Below are positions 52,699 to 64,000 of a stretch of 64,000 nucleotides of DNA, one piece after another. Position 1 is the first letter of the stretch. Every line of letters begins with the position of its first letter. The notes under the pieces are model-generated. The model worked only from the letters and a program-made list of their open reading frames with translations. It did not search any database and was not told the DNA's origin. This stretch comes from Adiantum capillus-veneris (lineage: Eukaryota > Streptophyta > Polypodiopsida > Polypodiales > Pteridaceae), in the NCBI GenBank assembly GCA_014529385.2, contig CM043969.1, forward strand, positions 74,816,676 through 74,880,675. The letters run 5' to 3'. A program made the position numbers and the translations under genes.

Positions 52699-55600
52699 GT
52701 TGTAAGCTACTTCGATTAGCAACAATTATGTCTTCTTGTCTCCTTGCTGACTAACTTGCATTATGTATCAATACCAAATTGATGTCTGCATTTGCAACAA
52801 TTTGAACTTGATCCGATAGTTGTTGCATACATAAACCTTTGCTCATAGGATCAGCCACTGAATTGTTGTTATTGTGAAGAAGGGAGCTCCAAAGCAATAA
52901 CTGCTATGCGTTCAAATCCACACCAGTAGCATTCCTTACTTTGTATGCATTTGCTCAAGAGCAATACTATAGTATACTGTTGTTGCTAATCTCAACTACG
53001 ACTGCATTGGCTGCCATCTGCACGTGGTTTAGAAAGAGACTCTCTTTATAGGCCGCAATATTGGCCATATTATCTATAAAAATTTTGCTATCCCACCCAG
53101 AGGTTGAATGGCCAGCAGTGAACTACTGCTGGCGGCTATTAGGTGCTGACATATTGGTATGCTTGTCTCCAAAAATGCCATTACTCCGCAGTCCTTGTTC
53201 TTTGGCTTCTCCATCATCAAAGCTCTTTATGTGAAAAAAAGAATTAGCTTCCGCTTCTGCTCTTTGACTATTCTTTTGATCCTGGTCGGTAGGCATAGGG
53301 ACCTACATGATTGACTACTTGACTTCCGCTAGAATGATGCTACATCTCCTTAGCTACACATTAACCAACTTACACGGTCACCATATTTTACATTGAATTG
53401 GTCATGAGAGATGTTTTGGTTTGTCTACATATCATTCTAAAATGCTTGCCTCATCAACAACTCATTAGACCGTGACTTGCAGTAGTGGAAATATTCCCCA
53501 ATGTCTTTCCCTCGACATTGAGTTTTTTGCCACTAATCTCCTCACACTTTCTGCTAAAACTGCAAGCAGCTAGCATTGAAGCTGCTGGCTTAATTAGTTT
53601 AGGATAACCATATAAGCTTTAGTGTGATGGATCCTGCTAAGCATTTTTGCCCTCATGTCCACTTCAACTTTTATTCTTTCTATTTCCTTTGCCTTGTCTG
53701 TCTGCATCGCCGACACCCATCAATAGAAAAATTGTTGAACGGGCCTGCGAAGGCAATGAGTTTTGGTGGTTCAACTCCAAATTAGGCCAACTGATCATCA
53801 ATTGAAATCTAATTATCTTTTGTTTCAGTAGCACTAGAATAGCCTCTACCATTAGTTGATCGCACGAAATATCTCTTCTTTAAGAGTGCTCATCATGTTG
53901 GCAAGCATCCGAAGTACCCTCAAGATTGATGATCTACAAAATAAAAACCACTCCTGTTGCATATCATTTCCATGAACATTGAAGGATGGCCAAGGGCACA
54001 GGGTTGTTGAATCTGCATCAGATTATATACTTGGAGCAGCATAGTGCTGTCCATAACTACTTACGTTTGTAGAAATGAGTTGAGTAAGGTAGTTCAAGTG
54101 GACATACTATTCAGCTAGCCACTAGGTCTTGTTGCACACAAAGCTGCTATGATTGCTAAGGCTTATAATTAGGTATTGATTCCGGGGAACTTGCAAACTG
54201 CTTGTGGAGAAGATTGAACTCCATCTATACAAGAGCAATTGAGCAACGGAGAGTGGTTTTTTTATTTTATTCACTTGGTAGCTTTTCGGGTAGAGTTTTT
54301 GTTAGAGCTTTTTATGGCAGTGATGTTTTATTAAAATTTAAATATGATGTCACGTGGTGGCTTCTACGTTCAGATATTGTAAAAAGAGCCTTGGGCTCAC
54401 CAAGTAAACACCACGGAGCTTCTTGTCCGTACATCATGCAAGATGCTCATATTTATTAGTGAGCATGTTGTCTCAAATACAAACATATAAGGTAATTTAG
54501 AAAGCTTTCTACTCCATTAGCTAGATAAAAAAGGGACCGAAGCCCTTCCGTTGGTCTGTGCAAAAACATAGCCTCCGATGAGTCAAGGAAATTCTTTGAC
54601 CAAGATAAGAGGCATATGACACATAAGAAAGAAATGGTAACAACTTTTTTGGCAACTTGCTGAAATCATGTCTTTGAATTCAACAACCTCCTTTTCTATC
54701 GTTGCATATCCCACTACAACCTTCTCTTCCCCTGACTTTTATGTGCATACAACAACAGACACATGCACTTGTGCACCAGGGTACATTTCCGTCACACCGA
54801 TAATGTCCAAGCATTAGTCTTATTTGCTTTATTGTTTGTCCTTGATTATCCATCAACCACATATCTTTGTTTCCATACATCTGGTTGCATTTTCACAATG
54901 CCCCCTTAGGCTTGTGTGATCTGCTCATTGGCTACGTCATGAATTTCTACAAAAAAATAATTTTACATTACTCCTTGATCTACTGCCAATTCTTCATCAG
55001 CATGCATGGTAGTTTCTCGTGTCTTTCTCCTTGCCTTGCATAAACCTTGGGCACTCCAATTTCTAGTGAGATTGTTCGCATTTAAAACACCTTGTATTAA
55101 GAGGAAATTTACAACTCTTTGAAGGCCTACTTCACTTTGGCTGTCTTTTTATCCCTCAAGTCCATAAATAATCAAAGCACAATCACCATGCTCAACTTCA
55201 AGCCCGGTGAGCCTACATTTGACTTAGTTGGTATGGCATCTCTTTGTATCATACAATAGTCCTTATCTTGGTAGTCGTAGGTGCATACATGCCCACACTA
55301 TGTGGGCTTGCACATTAGCCATGAATTTTGCCATTGTTAGAGCTTTTCCATAATCATTGGTCTCCTAGTTGACTAACTACCTTCTTGCCTAAGGATGTTG
55401 ACCATACAGGAAACCATATAAACAATTTGTGATTGACATCATATACCTATACTCAATTCCAAATCTTGGAATGCTCTTGTATCAGGTTATATTCAGGATA
55501 GGAGAGGCCAATAGGCTATTGGCCGTTTTGAGGATGTGCTACATGAGGACACCCTTGGAAATGAAGCACCTTATGCTTGTTGAATTCTAAGCACAAGAAC

Positions 55601-55819
55601 TTTGAGGCTACACTGATCGAGCTGCACTTAGCTATTGCATTTATTTGTAGGTACTCTTGTACATCTCAAATCCACTTTACCACCCAACATCTACAACTTA
55701 GGAATACACATATATTTGTAAGGTAATACTGACTTCAACCTTCCATCCCATCAGAGTCTTTGTCTTCCAAATCACATTGCCACCCCCTTTTTCATGAGCT
55801 TCTTGTTTACCTTGGGTTC
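52697..55819. other. Unassigned stretch, possible copia trace
   Basis: Minus-strand text near 52820-52870 (NNNNSVADPMSKGL) resembles the end of a Ty1/copia RNase H, where NxADPxTKxL is usual, and IFIDNMANIAAYKES lies upstream (about 53050). This is too little to call. The rest, including 53870-55800, shows nothing I recognise. Confidence 0.25.
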
Positions 55820-57470
55820 TCACTCAGTCCCATAATTTCCAACATTTTTTGCAATTGTTGTTATGCTCGTTGATACACTTGCATTTGTTGGGGTGGTGGG
55901 ATCATGTTGTATCGAATAAAAGTAGGTTGGATCTTTCTCAGATAGCCCTTGTTGTGCATATAAGAACATTTTGAGAGACTTCATATGGTTTGAAACCCTC
56001 ACTCTGCATTTTGTTAAAAGTGCCTAGAGCCTCCTTGACACATCCATGTTGGACATATTCTACAATCAATGCATTCCAAGAGATAACCTTCTAGAGAAGA
56101 AGCCCAACAAGCACTTCTTGTGCTTTTGTAAGGCACCCACATTTTCCATACATAATGACTGTGAGCACCACCAAGCATGACTCAGAATATTATGCTGAAT
56201 TCTCTCACTCAGTTGAACATATTTCATAAGGGAACAAGCCTTCGAGGTGAAGCACCAGTGTCAATTCCATTTGGAGAAAGGCTTTCCTTTGCATCAAGTG
56301 AAAGCAACCCAAAGTTTTCTTTCCACATCCATGTTGGGCATGTCCTGAATCAATGGGATCCAAGAGATGACATCCCACAGAGTATGCACATATGCTATAG
56401 CCCTACATTTATCTCATGCTCAAAGGTCAATCTTCCAAGATCCACATTTTGCCATTTTTGACAAGCACCTAGAAAAGCCAACCAAACTAGAGATAATCAA
56501 ATTAATGGCTTCATCTTAATTTCTCTCATAGATTTTTCAAAATTCCTTGCCTGCCCAAATAGGTCAACCAAGTAGGTGTAATCCTTTCGTATGCTTCCAT
56601 TATGCTATCCAAAATCATTCAGCCCTCATCTAGCAGGAGTAGCCCTGAGTGACTACGTCCATCAAGCACACTAAGAAAAGGTGTGGTCTTGTGTTGCATC
56701 CATTAAAAATAGTTTGGAGCTTCCTTAGCATATCCTCTTATACAATCATTCAAAGAGACTTCATTTTGACAAAAATTGTCACTTTTCATCTTGTTAAACC
56801 AACTCGATGCTTCCTTATCACACCCTTGTTGGGCATATCCTGCAATCAACATGTTCCAAGAGATTGCAATTTGGACAAGAAGCTTGAGAAGCACTTCTTA
56901 TGATTTTGTGAAAGCATCACATTTGGCATACATATTGAACAAAGCATGGTCAAGAATGACATCTATGTCCCAAATCCCATGGCTACAAGTCTAATGGTGA
57001 ATTCTCCACCCATGTGAACATCTTGCACAAGGAGAGAGGCCTTTGACGTACAAGCATCAACTAATTAGTTGCCTATGTCGGTCTTATCCTTCTATAAGAT
57101 CATTCTAAAAGATTTCATTTTGGCCAAAAATCCTCACTTTTCATCTTGTTAAAAGTACCCACAATTTCCTTGCTACAAACATGTTGGGACATTCCAAGAG
57201 AGGATATTTTGGACAAGAAGTTAATGCACTTCTTGTGCTTTCATGAAGGCACCACATTTGACATACATATTAACCAAATCCCCATGTGAACACCTCACAT
57301 AAGGCCATAGGCCTTCAAGCTACAAGAATGTGATTCCATTTGGAGGATCACCTTTCCTTTTGCAGCAGGGAAAAATAGCCCAAAGATTCTGTAGCACACA
57401 TATCAGGTATATGTGTAATCAATGTGCACTCCAAGAGATGATGTGCTTTTGCAATTAAAGCACTACAAGG
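55820..57470 (-). pseudogene. PPR gene remnants
   Basis: Several PPR half-repeats on the minus strand. ISWNMLIAGYAQQGCDKEAS followed by WFNKMKSD (56703-56894) is the clearest. Others are DVISWIPLI with QHGCGKK-like text and MQRKAF (about 56260-56380), and MFLYAQQGLSEKD (55820-56002). The plus-strand phrase TGTTGGGCATAT or TGTTGGGCATGT (AQH in reverse) recurs at 56048, 56330 and 56828. PPR proteins edit or stabilise organelle RNAs. The frames are full of stops, and spacing suggests several overlapping decayed copies. Confidence 0.6.
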
Positions 57471-57959
57471 ATGATACCAACTTCATGATAGGATACAACA
57501 GTGCATGCCCCTGGTCGTTCCATTAACCCAAGTAGAGAGATACACACTTAAAAAAAAAAAAATCAAACTCAAACTTATTTAGTAACCACGTGGCACTAAA
57601 AAGCTACGTAATGAAAAAAATACCTATAAGCTGCCATCGTAATGAATTTTTTTGCAAAAAAAGTCAATCTTTGGCCCTTAGTTATACACATTTTTTATGA
57701 CGTGTCCACACTCCTCTACTCCTTTCACTTTCAAAAAGCTAAAGAATGAAAGGGACCTCTTAGATTTTTACATCCTACATGTGCCTAAAAAAAAGGCTAC
57801 AAAAGTCTATTCAAAACTAGCTTCTTGAATGCCCTTGTCCCCTTAGCCCTACACAACATTAGCCTTAATCCCAAAAAATTAGGCTTCCTTACAAGGCCCC
57901 TACAAAGTCCAAATTTTTCCTAGTGTATTGTATAATCCCTCAAGGAGATCCCAGGGAGT
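57471..57959. other. No recognisable feature
   Basis: AT-rich, with a 13-base A run at about 57550. No gene is seen. Confidence 0.5.
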
Positions 57960-58430
57960 GAGGTCAATTGGGCAAATTAGCCAATTACCATTGTTAACAT
58001 TTATGGCCCGGGCCTGTATTGGCCAAGAATGAGCCAAATTGTGGATGCATCTTAGAGATACTCCTATTGAAGGGGAATGGCTCCTTATAGGATACTTTAA
58101 TATGGTGGATAAGAGAAAGGACAAAACAGGCTCCTCAAGTGTCTTGGCAAGATCAAGAAAAATAAAATGGCTCAGTCTATGTAAGAAATGGGCTCTAACA
58201 GATATGTGGGAGGTTGGTCCTTGAAATAGCATGTTGGCCTTTGCATACACCAACATGAAATATTCATATACGACATCATAGATTGACAGATGCTATTGCT
58301 CACATCAAGCTGAATCAATTTTATCACTTCTTGAATTGAAGGTGGTGACTTCACAAATCTTGTCAGATCACCTACCATTGTACATGAAACTTAGAAAATC
58401 CAAAGGGAAAGCCAATACCCCAAAGGGTTT
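57960..58430 (+). pseudogene. LINE endonuclease (APE-type) fragment
   Basis: Plus-strand text gives YGPGLYWPRMSQ (about 58000), then an open 61-codon stretch (58039-58224) with MWMHLRDTPIEGEWLLIGYF and NMVDKRKDKTGSS. The LINE-1 endonuclease consensus there is GEWLLGGDFNMV, so the catalytic Asp of GDFN reads Tyr. KKWALTDMWEVGP and SQILSDHLPLYMKL (about 58360) supply the DxW and SDH blocks of the same domain. The RT part of the LINE is not present. 5' truncation is common for LINEs, but here the 3' part is missing. Confidence 0.75.
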
Positions 58431-58985
58431 AAGAAGCTGCTGATCACGAGGGTAAACCTTTTCAAAGACCCTCCCTCTTGTTCAAAGCTTGACCAAAATC
58501 TTATAACTTTGATTTTGGTTATGGATATGACTTCTCTTGGAGAGAGAGGTGTGTGTGAAGAGGATTAGCTTTGGATTTCCTAAGCTCACTTTTAAGCTTG
58601 AACTTTCAAAAATGAGAAGAGAAGTGTTGAATAAGTAGAGAAGGCCTCCTTTTTAGCTTAGTTTGATAAGGCTCTTAACTTATTTGGATAAGTTATTTTC
58701 CATATTTTTATAGCCTTTCTTTCTTTTCAAAGTTTTTTTTTATCAACAAGTGGCTTTTTCAACAAGCTGCTCTTTCAAATTATCCTTATTCTTTCTCTGT
58801 TTTCTTATGCAAATTTTTCTTGAGATAAAACTAATTTCTTATGCATTGGTTGTATTCATGTTCCCATGGTGTAAACCAAAAGCGTCTTGTAAGTAACTAG
58901 ATAGCCGAAATTTACTCAATCATAGATTTACCCAAATTTCTAAATCAAAAACCCAAAAGCGTCTTGTAAGTAACTAGATAGCTCC
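58431..58985. other. Noncoding stretch with an 80-bp direct repeat
   Basis: CCAAAAGCGTCTTGTAAGTA with ACTAGATAGC after it occurs at 58876 and again at 58953, bounding a short segment. The second copy sits next to the start of fragment 1E. Otherwise nothing is seen. Confidence 0.6.
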
Positions 58986-60180
58986 TTCAGTTCCCCTACT
59001 CTTGTGCTTTTGGTTCTTGAGCTCTAGAGAATCAGTGTGACACTTGGTCCTTAACACAATCTTCAGCTTTTGCAAATATCAAAAATTGAGTTTTGCCTCT
59101 TACTCCAGCCATTTGATTGTCTCTGGCCCTATGTTTAACTCTCTTGCTTTTAAAGAATTGTTGATGTCTAGGTTTTTGATTTAGAAAGTCATATCACCTA
59201 ACATCTAATATTGTTTTTTCTACTTCCTCATCTCGCTCAAGATATTTTGGTGAGTTATAAAACAACTCCCTTTCATCTACTTCCACCAATTTGTCTTTTT
59301 TGGACTATTTAGAGACTGTTTCCGCCTCTTTCCCTTTTAACACGCTCACCATATAGTATGGGACCATGTCATAGCCATCTTTGTCACAGAACTTTTTCGT
59401 GGGACCATTCAAAATAGCACACACATCTAGGGTAGCTAGAATGTGCATCCAATCTAAGGTTCTAGAATTTCTTTAGGAAAGGGTTCAAGAATGTATTCTT
59501 TATCTTCAATAGCCCTTTCCAAAATATACTCTTCTTGTTTTAAAGTTCTGCACACTGAGATTCTCTACACATCCATACCTCCTTTGGCTTACCTAACCAA
59601 GCTGGAAGCTCAGATGCTGCCAATGTAGCTGAATCAAACTCCTCAACCAAGGTGTGGTTCATATATTTGTAGCTATGGTCTTTAAGGTTTATGCACATTG
59701 TGGTTTCCATGTGCTTGAGGTGTTTATGATCATAACCCGAGTCTTGGACCATCTTCAATTATCATGAATGATCATCCAAGTATTATGTTGTAGTTGTTTA
59801 TCTTACCAAAATCCACTATAGCAAAGGTGTGCTCATATTCTATGCAACGTAACAATCGCCTTCTCTAGAAGTTCTATATATCCGTTTGCTAATTGCAATT
59901 TCACTCTTGTGGCTCTCAAGGCAGGTTGTCCCCATTTTTTCCATATTTCTTTGGTTGCAATGGCCACACCAGCCCCACTATCAAGAATTGTCATGGTCAT
60001 AATACCTTGGAACTCCACAAGAAGCGTAGTATTGATATCCTTACCCTCGCAATACTCTCCTACCTTGTTTAAAAGTATTGGTTGCGTGTTTATCTAAGGT
60101 TTTTCCAGCACCCTGATCCCTTCGTGTATCTGTGATGTTGGATCTTTTACCCCAAACTTCTCTAAGGGTAGAAGCATGTT
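58986..60180 (-). mobile_element. Family 1 copy 1E: gag end, PR1 and linker fragment
   Basis: Aligns with 1B from about 26880 to 28080. PR1 is the clearest part: TILDSGAGVAIATKEIWKKW and RATRVKLQLANGYIELLEKA (59833-60018), then KMVQDSGYDHKHLKHMETT (59540-59758). The PR1-RT linker continues leftwards (about 59000-59500). The fragment lacks RT. It shows an intact DSGAG active site where 1B has a stop, and confirms that the linker is an old part of the family. Confidence 0.8.
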
Positions 60181-60336
60181 AACGCACTGAATATGTTGTC
60201 TCGGACAGTGCTAGCTACTTGTGCTTATTAGCATATACTGAAAACGAATGGGTAAGTCCTTGAATTTCAAATGTTTCAAAACAAAAAATTTCCCTCCTCA
60301 TGTGCTTCTGTTTTTAGTCATTGAAGACGATGTGGG

Positions 60337-60391
<55 letters not shown>

Positions 60392-60901
60392 CTTCCTTGC
60401 GTTGGGCATCCTGCCTCGGAGATGAGTTGTCAAAGCCGAGCTCTTTCTGTGAGGTCCGTAACCCTGAGAAGATTGGGACGACTTGATAGATGCCTTCCTT
60501 TATTTTCCTTTTTTGTTGACGACACCCGACTCCATTTTTACAAAGTAGAGATACAAGCAACAGAAGATAGGAAGTCCTCTATCTATCTTTTACGTGGTTA
60601 TAAGGATCATACGCCATAAGCCAGGTCGATAAATCTAGGATTTCAATGAAAGCTATTTGCTAACATAAAGATGAAATCCCTTTGACACATTTAGAATCCA
60701 TAAACAATGCCTTTTCTCCCAGGTTTAAGAGGCACGGTCGCCATTCATAAACCATAAATATGATATGAGATTTAGTCTAAACTAACTAGTAATCTTGTGA
60801 AAACTACATGACTAATTGGGTCCATAACTTTTAAGGGCACGTAGATATTGGGACATCTTGATTTTTGGCACGATGAGTCTCTAATTTCACTTCTCTTAAT
60901 A
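60181..60901. other. Noncoding stretch
   Basis: Holds a CT run (60339-60389). The plus-strand frame over it is simple-sequence artefact. No gene is recognised between fragment 1E and the F LTR. Confidence 0.55.
60339..60389. repeat. (CT)n microsatellite
   Basis: About 25 units, uninterrupted. Confidence 0.95.
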
Positions 60902-62517
60902 GGAGGGAGTGGAGAGTTTCTTGACTAATTGAGACCACCCATTCTTGACTGGCAATCTGAGCCAGCCCATGCTTTCCACTCCACACTCACACTTTTTAGC
61001 TTGTTTTCTAATTACTACTACAGTGTTTTACATATACAAATAATGTACTTTTCTTCATTCCAGGCACGGGTTCTTTCTCAAACATGGTCTAATGAAGACA
61101 ATCCTATAGTTCAACAAAAATAAATCTTTCAATTATCCTTAAGAGTTTACCACTATCCGTGGACTTTCTCTGTCTAACCAACACAGCCTTTGCAAAGGAT
61201 TTACTTATTCGTTAATCGCAAAATGCACATACTTTTCCAGTCGTCGTTAACAGCAAGGAAACATCTCGCTAACCACAAGGCATCCTGCTAACCACGAGGC
61301 ATCTTGCTGACCGCAAGTGACAAAAGAGAGCTGATAACCTAAGCTTATTCTCCACTAACCACGGAATCACCTCACTAATTGCAAGTTCCATCTGGAAACA
61401 AGATATTCTTTCAACAATCGTTTTCTTTAAGTGATTTCTTAAACATGATTATTAACTAACTTTTAATATCAAACAGAGATAGTTTATCAAACAATAACCA
61501 TAAATTAAAAATTCTCTATACTACTCTATGAAATCATATGCTTGTTTCTTGTGATATTCACGTTTCTTGGACAGTTTAAGAAAATTCTTAGGCTTGAGTT
61601 ATCGGTCATCATGTATAACGATGCAGAATTATAAGTTCATATGACCGGATTAGCAACACGTTTGACTACCTCTCGTAGTTAAGGTTGGATGGCTTTGACT
61701 TCTTCCGCAACCAACATCTCCGCTTAAGCAACATTTGGAGTAGTTGATACCTTCCTCTGCACCTTTCTTGGAGGTGGTGCGACATGAGCGTCTTTTGAGC
61801 TTCAAGTCACTCGCTTCGGGGCCATCATAGTGCAAGAGAGAAAGGAGAAAGTGAGAATGAGAAGTCAAGAATTTGAGGGGCAGCACGATGATGGTAGAGA
61901 AAGAAGTTGCAGATGAAGATGGCCTTGAGGGTAAGAGCTTGAGGGAGAGAAGGTAACTCAGACGTCAAGGCAAGAGAGTTTCCGCTTCTAAGAGTGTCTG
62001 TCTACAAAGTGAAGGGAGAGGGGTCTTTACATAGGCTCTCAAGGCCAGCTAAGAGTAGAGAGAAGCAAGGAGAGATAAGTTCGCGCACGTTCACAGATGT
62101 TTTTATTTAAAAAAATATTTTTTAAATATTTCTTTTTGCGGACACAAATTTTGATGCACGATTTTGAGCCTCTTAGAAGAAGCTTGGCTTCCAAGAAAAG
62201 AGCTCTAAACTAAACTCCTCCTATCTTTTTTCTAAAAAGACTCTTTCTTTTCTAAAAGTATTCCTCCTAGTCCTTCTCTTCTAAAATTGCTCTCTTTTTC
62301 CTAAGAGGTCAACTCTTATCTTTAGTTGCAGTCTTGAGGCTTAAGTTTCCCATCAACCTATTATTTTCAAGTGAATAAGGGTAGTAATTAATAGTTTAAA
62401 GTTTGATTTTTTATCCGATCATTCCATTAGAGTACTCTTTGACTTAATAAAATGCAAACCTCAAATATTTGCAAAGTAAATGAAATAGTTTTATTGAAAA
62501 ATGTTGGGTACATTACA
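60902..62517 (-). repeat. 3' LTR of element F (about 1.6 kb)
   Basis: On the minus strand it starts TGTAATGTACCCAACA directly after a purine tract. CAATAAAACTATTTCATTT follows within 60 bases. The far end is uncertain and placed where similarity to 1804-2035 stops. No coding content beyond short chance frames. Confidence 0.6.
61257..61330. repeat. About 20-bp minisatellite in the F LTR
   Basis: Three to four diverged units of the type AGGCATCCTGCTAACCACG, each with CTxACCxCxAG. Weaker echoes follow at 61355-61390. Confidence 0.65.
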
Positions 62518-62530
62518 ACCTCCCCAACTT
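62518..62530 (-). other. Polypurine tract of element F
   Basis: The minus strand reads AAGTTGGGGAGGT before the LTR start TGTAATG. Confidence 0.65.
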
Positions 62531-62739
62531 AGGGATTCGAGATATGTTCATCTCGAGAAAAAAGTGAGGATAGTCCTTCTTTAGGGTGGCTTCATATTTT
62601 TATGTTGCATCTTCTTTAAGATAGTACTACCACTGAACAAGGTGTTCTTTGAGGACTCTATTTCAAAGAATCTTCTCTTGAGACTCTAAAATTCTAGATG
62701 GTTAAAGTTCCAAGATTTTGTGAGTAGGCATGACAATTT

Positions 62740-63330
62740 GTTCATCATGGAGGAGTTGATCATCATTGGAAATATAGGGTTTTAATAAGCTTACATGAAA
62801 TACATCGTGGACTTTGATGTGAGCTGGCAACTTTGACTTGTAAGCTTGAGCTCCTATACACTTGGTCACTTTGTAAGAGCCACAATAACATGGACTAAGC
62901 TTCTTGTACTTTCCAAGTGAGAAGGTACTTCTCTTTGGATGAATCCAAAGAAAAACCTTGTCACCTTCTTTAAATCTTCTTTCGAATCTCCTACTATCTG
63001 CATACTGCTTTTGACGATCCTGAGTTGCATGAATATCCTTTTGGATGGCTTTTGTTTAATTTTCCATTCCTTCCAGCATCTTCTTAGACGCTTCAACTCT
63101 GATGGTAGGGTCAAAAACGTTGAGTGGAGAGACACATTCTTGACCGTACAAGGCACAAAATGGGGTCATACCAATGCTTTGATGATGAGAAGCATTATAA
63201 GCATACTCCACTAGAGGTAAAAATTGAATCCATCACTTAGGTTCTCTACTATAATAAGCTCTAATAATATCTTCGATGACTTGGTTAACTCGTTTTGTTT
63301 GACATCTGATTGACGATGGTACGCGGTATG
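62740..63330 (-). pseudogene. Element F integrase C terminus (GPY/F-like)
   Basis: Frame-shifted minus-strand text runs through KRVNQVIEDIIRAYYSREPK, VEYAYNASHHQSIGMTPF, LYGQECVSPLNVF and FKEGDKVFLWIHPKR. It then has LGKYKKLSPCYCGSYKV, where CGSY stands for the GPY/F motif. IGAQAYKSKLPAHIKVHDVF with HVSLLKPYI follows, the usual end of chromovirus integrases. I see no clear chromodomain after KPYI. Breaks occur near 63060 and 63150. Confidence 0.8.
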
Positions 63331-64000
63331 AAAGTTTTAATCTATCCCAATTGCCTTGAAGGGTGAGGTCCAAAAGTTGGAAGTGAACTTCACATCTCGA
63401 TCGCTTACAATCAATTTGGGCAATCCATGCAATTTGAAAATCTCTTTGACAAATAGTCGTGCAATATCAGAGGCGATAAAGGTTGTTTTGACAGGTATAG
63501 GATGCGCAACCTTCGTGAGTAGTTCAACAACTGCCATGAGTGAATTATATCCTCCTTGTATCGTAGATAATCCAATGACAAAGTCCATACTTATACACTC
63601 CCATTTCATTTGGGGAATGTCCAATGGTTGAAGTTTACCAGGAAGTTTAACTTTCTCAGCTTTAATCCTTTGGCATATCAAGCATTGACGAACATAACGT
63701 AGAACATCTGTCTTTTGTCCAGTCCAATAGAAACTTTTTTGTACGGCATTGAGAGTCTTTGCATATCCTTCTTTAAGTTAGGGTCCTTTGGTACACATAA
63801 CCGATCTTTATAGTAGAGACAAGGTCCATCATGTGAGAAGTGTAACATTGAAGGTATATTCTTTGAATCCCCAGATCGAACAAGGTTAAGCTACCTTTGA
63901 TACTTGGGATCACATGATGCAACTTCCTCAATCTTTTCAATGATTGGGTTTTTGGGTATAGAGATGAAGGTGAAAAAGGATTTTCGACTGAGTGAATCTT
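63331..64000 (-). pseudogene. Element F integrase core and zinc region
   Basis: An open 114-codon stretch (63337-63681) covers most of the catalytic core: CISMDFVIGLSTIQGGYNSL (first Asp), VAHPIPVKTTF and GLPKLIVSDRDVKFTSNFW (second Asp). Upstream, SFYWTGQKTDVLRYVRQCLI and CQRIKAEK give the two Cys of the zinc site, but the two His are missing, apparently through an internal deletion. Still further upstream is a linker with ASCDPKYQ. The window ends in DSLSRKSFFTF, the RNase H-integrase tether. Confidence 0.85.

Noticed and set aside
52820-53100. Ty1/copia RNase H end
   Set aside because: Only NSVADPMSKGL and a weak IDNMA block match; insufficient without a profile search.
60248-60619. 123-codon plus-strand frame
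   Set aside because: The Ser-Leu core is the CT microsatellite; the flanks show no known motif.

Overview
The window is plant nuclear DNA made almost entirely of decayed retrotransposons. I see no intact cellular gene, no bacterial-style operon, and no rRNA or tRNA gene. Plant origin is supported by tRNA-Asp and tRNA-iMet primer-binding sites, Athila/Tat-type (OTA clade) and chromovirus-type Ty3/gypsy pol genes, and fragments of pentatricopeptide-repeat (PPR) genes with the AQHG/NALVxMY style of land plants. A large-genome land plant, possibly a fern, is my guess; the species cannot be told from this sequence.

The centre (2845-35640, minus strand) belongs to one unusual OTA-type family, here called family 1. 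Copy 1B (15018-31788, 16.8 kb) is structurally complete: two 931-bp LTRs, a near-perfect 5-bp target duplication, a tRNA-Asp PBS and a polypurine tract. It is inserted inside an older copy, 1A. The gag of 1A lies at 31789-34523; its gag end, PR1, RT, RNase H, integrase, second protease and ORF-X continue from 15017 down to 5840. The 3' LTR of 1A (4783-5693) is also the 5' LTR of a third copy, 1C, so 1A and 1C form a tandem pair sharing one LTR. Copy 1D (42226-46240) is a 3' end and copy 1E (58986-60180) a gag/protease fragment.

Family 1 order is LTR, PBS, gag, PR1, RT, RNase H, integrase, PR2, ORF-X, PPT, LTR. Three things are odd. The zinc-binding N-terminal module of the integrase is duplicated in tandem. 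A second retropepsin-like domain (PR2) follows the integrase. A further long reading frame, ORF-X (about 1,100 codons, basic start, long coiled coil), sits before the 3' LTR. Copies also carry arrays of about 285-bp units, each centred on a 20-26 bp palindrome with CGCG in the middle. The arrays occupy different places, and have different palindrome sequences, in different copies.

Other elements: F, a chromovirus-type gypsy element whose PR-RT-RNase H part lies at 1-1803 and whose integrase-LTR part lies at 60902-64000; G (35641-36424, plus), a PR/RT scrap; H (36425-41190, minus), a gag-pol with PBS and 510-bp LTR; and a LINE endonuclease scrap (57960-58430, plus). PPR gene debris lies at 47690-50290 and 55820-57470. 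CT/GA and CA microsatellites are frequent to the right of 42 kb.

The first 14 and last 14 bases of the window are identical, and joining the ends restores the order of element F pol. The window may therefore be one turn of a circle or of a tandem repeat, or it may simply start and stop in two copies of F.
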